From contig MWDJ01000028.1 in NCBI GenBank assembly GCA_002070505.1, forward strand, positions 1 to 40,064: a stretch of DNA of 40,064 nt, read 5' to 3'. The DNA is from Bacteroidetes bacterium ADurb.Bin145 (GTDB lineage Bacteria > Bacteroidota > Bacteroidia > Bacteroidales > VadinHA17). Within the stretch, counting starts at the first letter, position 1. Each line of letters begins with the position of its first letter. The notes under the pieces are model-generated. The model had not been told where the DNA came from. It saw only the letters and a list, made by a program, of their open reading frames with translations, and searched no databases. Of this stretch, positions 25,891-32,907 are shown one piece after another. The translations under genes were made by a program, and so were the position numbers.

Positions 25891-26871
25891 TCACAGGAAA
25901 AACTCTTCGTGCCGGGATTTTTCAGGCAGATGCTTTCTGATCCATAATAACCACCTGAATGGGTTAAGATAAATCGTTAAAAGGTTTTTAATCCAGACAT
26001 TAATTATTTTATCCCGATTCATGAACTCTGCCCGGAATACCTGGCTTGTAACCCAGCAAAATCTCTGATCATTCCTAACTAAAAATGGCAGGTTCGGATA
26101 GGTAAACCTTCTTCTGAAGTCCTCTGAACGGAAATAGTTTGGTTTTATTAACGTATCCTTACCCTTATTGTTTATTGCTCCGGAATGCATACGATAGTTA
26201 ACAGTGATCCTGTCCATAAAGTCAAGTCTTATCCCTGCCTTTGTGAGCTTAAGCCACACCGGATAATCCTCAAAGGTTCTGAACTCCTCATCAAATGCTC
26301 CGATCGATAACAATATTTCGCGGTTAATAAATACTGAAGGTGAGAAATGTATTCTGTCACAGACCAGAAGCATCCTATACTGAGATAAAGCGTCTCTGCC
26401 CGGAGCCATAATTCCATTCTTTGAAAAGGGGTTACCAGGTATAACAGATACCAGCGAATCTCTGGCAAAAATTTCCTTGTATACTTCGATCTTTGAGAAT
26501 AAGACACCTGTCTCAGGGTGCGATTCTATCCAGGTCATATTATCCTCTATGCAGGTAGGTTTAAGCGTGTCATCGGCTCCAAGGAACTTAATCCATTCAC
26601 CTTGGGCTGCCCTGATTCCCCTGTTTGCGTTACCTGCTACCCCGGTATTTTGATCAGAAGTAATAAGTTCTGTCCTGACAAACCTTGATTTATGATCACG
26701 TATCCAATTGCGGCAAATATCCACTGTATTGTCATTGGAACAGTCATCAGATACGATCAGTTCCAGCCCGGCCCATGTCTGATTCCTGACACTGTCCAGA
26801 GTCTCTTCAATAAACGGAGAAGAGTTGAAGGCAGAGATTATTACTGAGATGAGAGGTTTGTTATGAACCAT
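25891..26871 (-). CDS. Glycosyltransferase family 2
   Basis: 326 residues from the ATG at 26871. An ATG at 26907 gives 12 more residues but overlaps the flippase gene by 13 nt, so the start is uncertain. The catalytic domain has LISVIISAFNSSPFIEETL, VSDDCSNDNT, NRGIRAAQGEWIKFLGADDTL (DD metal site) and RTFEDYPVWLKLTKAG (acceptor Glu-Asp). The C-terminal region is basic and could touch the membrane. It is a GT-A sugar transferase for the repeat unit, specificity unknown. Confidence 0.9.
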   Translation of the reverse strand: MVHNKPLISVIISAFNSSPFIEETLDSVRNQTWAGLELIVSDDCSNDNTVDICRNWIRDHKSRFVRTELITSDQNTGVAGNANRGIRAAQGEWIKFLGADDTLKPTCIEDNMTWIESHPETGVLFSKIEVYKEIFARDSLVSVIPGNPFSKNGIMAPGRDALSQYRMLLVCDRIHFSPSVFINREILLSIGAFDEEFRTFEDYPVWLKLTKAGIRLDFMDRITVNYRMHSGAINNKGKDTLIKPNYFRSEDFRRRFTYPNLPFLVRNDQRFCWVTSQVFRAEFMNRDKIINVWIKNLLTIYLNPFRWLLWIRKHLPEKSRHEEFFL

Positions 26872-26894
26872 TTCCTGCGAACCAGCCTGGCAGC

Positions 26895-28385
26895 CTATCT
26901 CTTCCATAGCTTTTCTGCCACTAATGATCTCAGGTCCATCAAACCTGACAGCCTGTTTACGGAATACGCCCCAGCCGCAATACAGATCAGACCTCCGGAA
27001 AGATACCTGTACAAATTGACCGGGACAAAGACGGTTCCCAATGTCAGAATCATGAACATAAATAATATCAAAAATTGCCCGGCAAACTTCTCCGGCATCC
27101 TGAAATCATATTTTTTTCTTAACACATAATATGAGAACACAACACCGAGAAAATAGGTAATAATGAATGAAATCCCCAGACCATTCAGCCCGAAGAAATG
27201 ATAGAGAATAAGATTTGAAGCCAGGATTACCGCTCCTGACACTATTTCCATGGCCATAAAGAGCTTTCCGTCACCCTTGGCAAGGTAAACATAGCCCATC
27301 GCCCATGAGATGGTTTTGAACGGAATCCCTATCAGGGTAAGAACCGCAAACATAACCACAGGCAGGAATTCCGGAGTGTAAAGAATACGCACGACTAATG
27401 GCATTCCTACAATTAAAAGGATAAGCAGTGGTGTCACTATTAATAGTGCTGCTTCGATCTGCTGGTTTACCAGGTTTCTCACCTTATAATTATCAGCCTG
27501 TACGGCAGCGAGCCGGGGGAAATAATCCGTGGCCATTGCTGCAAATATAATGGCAGTATACTGGCCAACAACGCCCCACCCTGCATTGTAAAGCCCAACC
27601 TGCTCCACCCCTGCATTATTACTAATAAATGCATTTAGAATATAGCTCGATAATGAGGCAATAAACCCAGCAACAGTCATTGAGATTCCTAATTTTACCA
27701 TCCCCATCCCCTGCCGGGTATATTCATTTGAAGTAAGTTTGACTTTTTCAACAGGGACTCTTCGTGAAAAGTACCAGGAGAGTATTAATCCAGTAATGGA
27801 TGTGACAATCAATGCAGGCACAATGCCCCCAATTCCATAAAAATAGTATAGAGGAATAGAGGTTACAAGGCCAAGCAGTGAGCCTATTACTCCTGCTTTT
27901 GCCATCTCCCTGAGCCGGCGGGTACCCTGAAGAATGGCACTCTGGCCTTTGCTGATAGCCTGCAACAGAATTGTTATTGAAAGCCAGATAAATGCCCAGG
28001 TATACTCTTTATTTCCAAATGACCACAGACTTAACTGGGGAGCAAAAACTACCGTTGCGCCTGCCCCGAACAACCCTGTCAACCACACCCAGTGTCTTAG
28101 AACCCTTATGGTCTTTGATACAGATGATTTGTCACCAGTACCATTTGCTGCTGAAATGTCTCTAACTGCACTAAATGTGATACCGAGACCGGTAACAGTA
28201 ATAATTAACTGTAGCGGGGAATTTAAAAGACCGATTACTCCTACACCTTTTGCCCCAAGCAGGACCGCAACAAACTTAACCCTGATAATCCCTACCAGAA
28301 TATTGAAAACCTGTACGCCACCGAAAATAGAAGTCGCTTTGAATATCTGGCGATATGATGAACGCTCTGATTCAAGTTCTCCCAT
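26895..28385 (-). CDS. wzx: Wzx-type O-antigen/capsule flippase
   Basis: 496 residues from the ATG at 28385; the longer ORF would start with TTG at 28442. Twelve or more hydrophobic segments cover the protein, with a short charged N-terminus (SSYRQIFKATSIFGGVQVFNI) typical of Bacteroidota Wzx proteins. Family hallmarks include GAKGVGVIGLLNSPLQLI, AILQGTRRLREMA and AMATDYFPRLAAVQ. It belongs to the MOP/MATE-like superfamily and moves undecaprenyl-linked repeat units across the inner membrane. It is the only flippase in the window; no ABC transporter pair is present, so this is a Wzx/Wzy-dependent system. Confidence 0.93.
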   Translation of the reverse strand: MGELESERSSYRQIFKATSIFGGVQVFNILVGIIRVKFVAVLLGAKGVGVIGLLNSPLQLIITVTGLGITFSAVRDISAANGTGDKSSVSKTIRVLRHWVWLTGLFGAGATVVFAPQLSLWSFGNKEYTWAFIWLSITILLQAISKGQSAILQGTRRLREMAKAGVIGSLLGLVTSIPLYYFYGIGGIVPALIVTSITGLILSWYFSRRVPVEKVKLTSNEYTRQGMGMVKLGISMTVAGFIASLSSYILNAFISNNAGVEQVGLYNAGWGVVGQYTAIIFAAMATDYFPRLAAVQADNYKVRNLVNQQIEAALLIVTPLLILLIVGMPLVVRILYTPEFLPVVMFAVLTLIGIPFKTISWAMGYVYLAKGDGKLFMAMEIVSGAVILASNLILYHFFGLNGLGISFIITYFLGVVFSYYVLRKKYDFRMPEKFAGQFLILFMFMILTLGTVFVPVNLYRYLSGGLICIAAGAYSVNRLSGLMDLRSLVAEKLWKR

Positions 28386-28490
28386 TGATGATTCAGGCTG
28401 TGAGCTTTTCAAGGTTTCAGGTTGATCTTTGCCAGATAACAATTTAGGTCGGATATGAGTAGACTATTCGATTCAGGGAGTCTTTTAATC

Positions 28491-29687
28491 CTACTTGAAT
28501 TCATTTATTGCCTTGACAACAGCATCTGCTTCATTCTGAGTCATAACCTGACTGATAGGCAAACTAAGAACTTCCCGATGGATTCTTTCGGTTACCGGCA
28601 ATTTCAGGCCGGCATATTCAGAGTATGCTTTCTGAAGATGCGGCGGAATCGGATAATGAATTAATGTCTGAATGCCATGTTGCTCCAGGTACTCCCTTAA
28701 CCGGTCACGATCAGGATGGCGCACCACAAAAAGATGCCATACATGACAGAGATTATCACGGATGGAGTTTGAAAAATAAGGCATGGTACCCGCAAAGGTC
28801 GTTTGATGCAGGCTCACTCCAGGCAGCATCACCTGCCTATTTTTTATGTTCAGATGATAATAATCGGACACTTCCCTCCGATGTTGGTTATCAGAATCCA
28901 GTCGCGGGAGTTTTACCCTGAGAACGGCTGCCTGTAATTCATCCAAACGGGAATTAATTCCTCTATAATTATGAACGTATTTTCTGACTGAGCCGTAATT
29001 TGCCAGAGATCTTACCACGGTGGCAAGGTCGGAATCATCTGTAGTTACAGCACCTCCATCCCCCAATGCGCCAAGATTTTTACCCGGGTAAAAACTGTGA
29101 CCTGCAGCATCGCCGAGTGATCCTGTTCGCCTGGAGGCATGGCTCTCCTCAATCCTTGAATCTGAGCCGTACCTATGAACCACAGTCGCACCTGCTGCCT
29201 GAGCATTATCTTCAATAATTTTCAGATCATGGGTTTTCGCGATCTGCTCTAATTTCTCAGACCAGACTGCCTGACCATAGAGATGAACTACAATAATAGC
29301 CCTGGTTTTGTCTGAGATAGCACCTTCAATCTGATCTATATCTATGTTGTAAGTGCCAGGATCAGGTTCAACAAAAACCGGTCTAAGCCTGTTGTCTGTA
29401 ACAGCGAGAACGGTTGCAATGAATGTGTTAGCCGGTACAATAACCTCATCACCTTCCTTCATTGTACCCATTTCAATGTATGCCTTCAGAATTAGGCGAA
29501 GAGCATCCAGACCGTTTGCAGTAGTGATACAATGATCGCATCCGATAAAGTCAGCGTATTCACTCTCAAAGGCAGCGGTCTCCTCTCCCAGTAAAAACCA
29601 GCCTCTCTTTAGAACTCCCGAAATTGCATCCGACAACCCGGGTTCAAAACTCGACGTAATTTTTTGCAGATCAAGAAATTTAATCAC
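28491..29687 (-). CDS. fdtB: FdtB/QdtB-like dTDP-3-amino-3,6-dideoxyhexose transaminase
   Basis: 398 residues, DegT/DnrJ/EryC1/StrS fold. PLP Lys203 lies in HSFYPGKNLGALGDGGAV, and Asp160 in IIEDNAQAAGA. Both match the 3-aminotransferase group (FdtB, QdtB, DesV-like) better than WecE. A ~19-residue insertion (about 171-189) precedes the GSLGDAAGHSF strand. The start is a GTG at 29687 overlapping the preceding TGA by 4 nt, so translation is probably coupled. With FdtA-like isomerases upstream it should aminate dTDP-3-keto-6-deoxyhexose at C3. Whether the galacto (Fuc3N) or gluco (Qui3N) product forms depends on the isomerase. Confidence 0.85.
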   Translation of the reverse strand: MIKFLDLQKITSSFEPGLSDAISGVLKRGWFLLGEETAAFESEYADFIGCDHCITTANGLDALRLILKAYIEMGTMKEGDEVIVPANTFIATVLAVTDNRLRPVFVEPDPGTYNIDIDQIEGAISDKTRAIIVVHLYGQAVWSEKLEQIAKTHDLKIIEDNAQAAGATVVHRYGSDSRIEESHASRRTGSLGDAAGHSFYPGKNLGALGDGGAVTTDDSDLATVVRSLANYGSVRKYVHNYRGINSRLDELQAAVLRVKLPRLDSDNQHRREVSDYYHLNIKNRQVMLPGVSLHQTTFAGTMPYFSNSIRDNLCHVWHLFVVRHPDRDRLREYLEQHGIQTLIHYPIPPHLQKAYSEYAGLKLPVTERIHREVLSLPISQVMTQNEADAVVKAINEFK

Positions 29688-30187
29688 ATTCCCTCCATTT
29701 TCCGTTTTTCTTCATCTGTAAAGCTCCGGATAATCTTTGCAGGATTACCACCTATTATAGTATAGGGTCCAAATGATTCATTTACATATGAATTCGCCGC
29801 AACAATGCAGAAGTCCCCCAGGGAAACACCTGGCATGATAATTGACCCTGATCCAATCCAGACATGGTTCCCGATCCTCACGGGTTTCCTGATAATCGGA
29901 AACACATTTTGCATGAGTTCCGATGCATTCGGTCCTGAGTCAACCATTATGCTGACATTCTGAGCTATACTGACATTGCGTCCTATTGTAAGCTTTGCCG
30001 CATAGCCATTTAACATACTGTTCATTCCAACATAACAACCTGATCCAATCTCAAGGAGATTATCAGGACTCCCAAAAACAGAACATCTCTTGGCAATCCT
30101 TACATTATCTCCGATTACGACATTGTTGACCGAGGATGAGACGTCAATTTCAACATCTTTCCCAAGATTGATATTCGAATATTTCAT
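29684..30187 (-). CDS. Left-handed beta-helix acyltransferase
   Basis: 167 residues built of hexapeptide repeats (VEIDVSSSVNNVVIGDNVRIAKR, LTIGRNVSIAQNVSI, VRIGNHVWIGSGSIIMPGVSLGD) ending with IIGGNPAKIIR, the usual CatB/LacA-type terminus. It overlaps both neighbours by 4 nt. In an Fdt module it could be the N-acetyltransferase (FdtC role), but it is clearly shorter than FdtC/QdtC as I recall them (about 260 residues), so an O-acetyltransferase is equally likely. The active-site His cannot be assigned with certainty. Confidence 0.8.
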   Translation of the reverse strand: MKYSNINLGKDVEIDVSSSVNNVVIGDNVRIAKRCSVFGSPDNLLEIGSGCYVGMNSMLNGYAAKLTIGRNVSIAQNVSIMVDSGPNASELMQNVFPIIRKPVRIGNHVWIGSGSIIMPGVSLGDFCIVAANSYVNESFGPYTIIGGNPAKIIRSFTDEEKRKMEGM

Positions 30188-31107
30188 TGAAAATTCATTT
30201 TAAGAAATGCTTTCATGACTTCATAAAAATAATCAAGGTCATGTGCAGTAAGACCTTGATGGACCGGAATGAAGTATGCCTCTTCACCATAAAAGACGCT
30301 TGACTGGATACCGTGTTCCCAAAAATGCTTTTTCAGCATTGGAAGGTCAATTTTATAATTCCCCGTTTTGAACATAAACACACCCGGGACATTACCCGGT
30401 GCCAGCACAAACCTTTCAGGCAGATCCAATGTATCGAACATGCTGCGCAGTGTCATGTAATTGGCAATTCTTTGCCTAATTATAGAATCTTTTTCTTTAA
30501 TATACTTCGAAAGAACGTTTTTTACGTAACGAACAATCCCGGGGTGTTGATCGGCTACCTGAATCGCTCCTGTTTTATTCCGTGCAACAAGAAGGCCTCC
30601 GACCTGTATCGGGAACATTTTAGGAAAACTGTATATAACGAAATCTCCTATTTCCCCGATTGTATCTTCTTTGTCTGATGAAAAAAAAGAACCCGCGCAA
30701 TCTTCAATGACAGGCAGGTTGAGGCCCCTGAGATGTTTCATCTCAGGGTAAGGATATCCGAATTCGTGATTAACGAACAAAACCTTTGTTGCAGGCCCGA
30801 TTTCCCTTGACCATTTACAGTACCTCTCTATCTCAATGGTAACACAACTGCTGATGTAGTAATTACCTGATGTCGTCAGAATAGTTACAATATCGTCTGG
30901 GTTGAGATCGAACTGCCCCAAGGCAATGTTTATCGCCTGGCGGCCGTTGTATGTATAAAGGTAATTATCGTAACCAAATCGCTCTGTAAAGTAGTTTTCA
31001 ATCAGGTCATCGTCAGGTAATATATGGTTCAAGGAAAGATCCCTGGTACAAAAAGGGCCAATCCGGTATGCAGGAAGACTGTATGGATCAGGATTAATGA
31101 CGAACAC
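30184..31107 (-). CDS. Short, diverged DegT-fold PLP-dependent protein
   Basis: 307 residues, about 70-90 shorter than usual DegT/DnrJ family members. Recognisable features are YNGRQAINIALGQ (53-65), VIEDCAGSFF (133-142, Asp136) and YSFPKMFPIQVGG (159-171), where Lys163 would bind PLP. Between them the TFVATA and VPVHLYG regions are replaced by different sequence. PLP chemistry looks possible, but aminotransferase function is not assured. The start is GTG. It is sandwiched between the FemAB-like gene (3 nt gap) and the beta-helix acyltransferase (4 nt overlap), so it belongs to the same decoration module. Confidence 0.7.
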   Translation of the reverse strand: MFVINPDPYSLPAYRIGPFCTRDLSLNHILPDDDLIENYFTERFGYDNYLYTYNGRQAINIALGQFDLNPDDIVTILTTSGNYYISSCVTIEIERYCKWSREIGPATKVLFVNHEFGYPYPEMKHLRGLNLPVIEDCAGSFFSSDKEDTIGEIGDFVIYSFPKMFPIQVGGLLVARNKTGAIQVADQHPGIVRYVKNVLSKYIKEKDSIIRQRIANYMTLRSMFDTLDLPERFVLAPGNVPGVFMFKTGNYKIDLPMLKKHFWEHGIQSSVFYGEEAYFIPVHQGLTAHDLDYFYEVMKAFLKMNFQ

Positions 31108-31110
31108 TGA

Positions 31111-32046
31111 TCAGAATTTATGTGGTTCCAGGACAAACCTGTATCTTAATGAAGAAACCGATTCGTGACTTTCTTTAAACCGCAAAAGTCCCTCATTGGG
31201 AATCCCGGACTCTGTTGATATACCAAGATCCATATACCTGTAACCTGCTGCTTTATAATGGGAGAACAGGTTGAGCAGAAGATAATCCATTGCTCTAAGA
31301 GGACGTCCTTCATCATTATCACCCCAGAATACAGCATAACATATCTCATGACTACTACGGTAGAATATTGCGGCGGCTATAATCTGCTTATTTTCTGACA
31401 CTACCTTGAAGAAATCAACTGGCCATAGTCTGCCAGTTGATATTATATCATCCAGTGTCATAAAAATTGGCCTTCCGAATTTTGCTCGGTTTATTCGAAT
31501 CAGATTGTATATCTCATCCCATTCAATTGGATCCTGGGTTAAACCAAACTGAAGTTTATTGCGTTGGGCTTGCCTGAAATACTCTCTGCTGTTTTTCTGA
31601 CTGTAACCTCCATTAAAAACTGCCAGATCAACCCAATTGGTGATATCAGGGCAAGAAGTCTGGTACCCGTGCCTGATGAGAGAGTTTATGGCTTTTGCAT
31701 TAAAAGAACCATGGTAAAGATCCGGAGGTGTAATTATCTCGATCCGCCTCAGGGATTTGGATTTTGCATAATCCGCAAGCTGTTTGAGGAATTTGTCAAT
31801 TTCACTTATATAAATGTTATCCCTCCTGAAATGAAATCCCCCAAAAGGAGCTGAAAAAGGGGAGAGTAACGTATCTCTCCTTATTCCGGCCAATAAACCA
31901 ACAGGTATTTCCAGGGCAGAATCTACAAGTCTGATAATAGAATCAACCTTCGACCTGTTCAGTTCGCAAAAAGCTCCTGAAATAAAAGGGTGTGGGTCAG
32001 AAGGAAACAATTTCTCAAATGTGACCCTGTCAACTTCAGCCAGCAT
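31111..32046 (-). CDS. FemAB-like GNAT acyl/aminoacyltransferase
   Basis: 311 residues. The pattern FSAPFGGFHFRR (about 62-73), ITNWVDLAVF, REYFRQAQRNKLQFGLT and AIFYRSSHEICYAVFWGDND ... AMDYLLLNLFSHYKAAGYRYMDLGIS is that of the double-GNAT FemAB/FmhB group and related capsule proteins. FemAB enzymes transfer aminoacyl groups from aminoacyl-tRNA; many relatives use acyl-CoA instead. Here an acceptor amine of a 3-amino-deoxysugar is likely. It overlaps the preceding FdtA-like gene by 11 nt. Confidence 0.72.
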   Translation of the reverse strand: MLAEVDRVTFEKLFPSDPHPFISGAFCELNRSKVDSIIRLVDSALEIPVGLLAGIRRDTLLSPFSAPFGGFHFRRDNIYISEIDKFLKQLADYAKSKSLRRIEIITPPDLYHGSFNAKAINSLIRHGYQTSCPDITNWVDLAVFNGGYSQKNSREYFRQAQRNKLQFGLTQDPIEWDEIYNLIRINRAKFGRPIFMTLDDIISTGRLWPVDFFKVVSENKQIIAAAIFYRSSHEICYAVFWGDNDEGRPLRAMDYLLLNLFSHYKAAGYRYMDLGISTESGIPNEGLLRFKESHESVSSLRYRFVLEPHKF

Positions 32047-32470
32047 TTATCTCTTTCCTGTACTTTAAAAAATCATTGTATTCTCTAATGTAGTCCTCAG
32101 GATTGTACTTCTCCGAGGCAAGTACCAGACAAACAGCCCCTGAAGAAAAGTTTACAAGCTCTCGCCAAATCCCAGGGACAACCATAAGTCCGTAATAAGG
32201 TCTATTAAGTGGTACTATTTTCCTGTTAATGCCGTCATCAAGTATAACATCAAAAGAGCCACCTGCCGCTACTATTAACTGGTAAATATTCTTATGGGCA
32301 TGTCCGCCTCTTTCAGCTCCTCCTGGAACATCATACAGGTAATATACGCGATGGATATTGAAGGGTAGATGGAGTTCATTCTGGAAAACAGTTAAATTCC
32401 CAGCCCTGTTATGAACCCGGGGCAGTTCAATAACATTACAATTATGTATGTCAGAAACCAATCTAATCAT
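32036..32470 (-). CDS. fdtA: FdtA/QdtA-family sugar 3,4-ketoisomerase, copy with intact His pair
   Basis: 144 residues, a cupin of the FdtA/WxcM-like family. The catalytic His pair is present as His57 and His59 (RGGHAHKN). VYYLYDVPGG and LASEKYNPEDYIREY are conserved family segments. The N-terminal DxRG-type motif is altered to NRAG (21-24). FdtA isomerises dTDP-4-keto-6-deoxyglucose to the 3-keto sugar used by FdtB. Its start overlaps the stop of the paralogous gene upstream by 4 nt (ATGA), so the two are coupled. Confidence 0.85.
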   Translation of the reverse strand: MIRLVSDIHNCNVIELPRVHNRAGNLTVFQNELHLPFNIHRVYYLYDVPGGAERGGHAHKNIYQLIVAAGGSFDVILDDGINRKIVPLNRPYYGLMVVPGIWRELVNFSSGAVCLVLASEKYNPEDYIREYNDFLKYRKEINAG

Positions 32471-32883
32471 TTATTCCTGTTCATCCGAATGAATTCCTCC
32501 CAATCCCTTATATAATCATCCTCCGAATAATCAGTTGAGGAAAGTATGAGAGCAAGTGAATTTGTGGAAAAGTTTTCAAGAGTCCGCCAAATCATTTTGG
32601 GCACAAGAACCCCATTATATGATCGATTCAGCATGAATCTCCATTCATCTTTACCATCATTGAGAACGATATCAAAACTGCCGGACAATGATACAATCAG
32701 TTCTTCGGTCTCCCTGAAAGCATGCCCTCCTCTCTGTTCTCCACCGGGAACATCATATATCCAGTATACTCTTCTTAGCCTAAATGGAAGATGAGTGTCT
32801 TCCTCAATAAATGAGAGATTTCCCCTCAAATCGTAGAACCTTGGTAATTGTATTAGACAGGGTGCTGCCAATTTCAATCTCAA
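32467..32883 (-). CDS. FdtA/QdtA-family cupin, copy lacking one catalytic His
   Basis: 138 residues, same family as the gene directly downstream. DLRG (18-21) keeps the substrate-side motif seen in FdtA, but the second catalytic His is Phe56 (His54-Ala-Phe56). VYWIYDVPGG and LSSTDYSEDDYIRDW are conserved. No ATG or GTG precedes the conserved region: the frame offers only TTG at 32883 (or 32877, 32871), 24 nt after the kinase stop codon and in the same frame. It may be a regulatory or structural partner of the second copy, or a separate activity that needs one His. Confidence 0.8.
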   Translation of the reverse strand: MRLKLAAPCLIQLPRFYDLRGNLSFIEEDTHLPFRLRRVYWIYDVPGGEQRGGHAFRETEELIVSLSGSFDIVLNDGKDEWRFMLNRSYNGVLVPKMIWRTLENFSTNSLALILSSTDYSEDDYIRDWEEFIRMNRNK

Positions 32884-32907
32884 TTTTAGGGTTTGACAGA
32901 AAACAAT

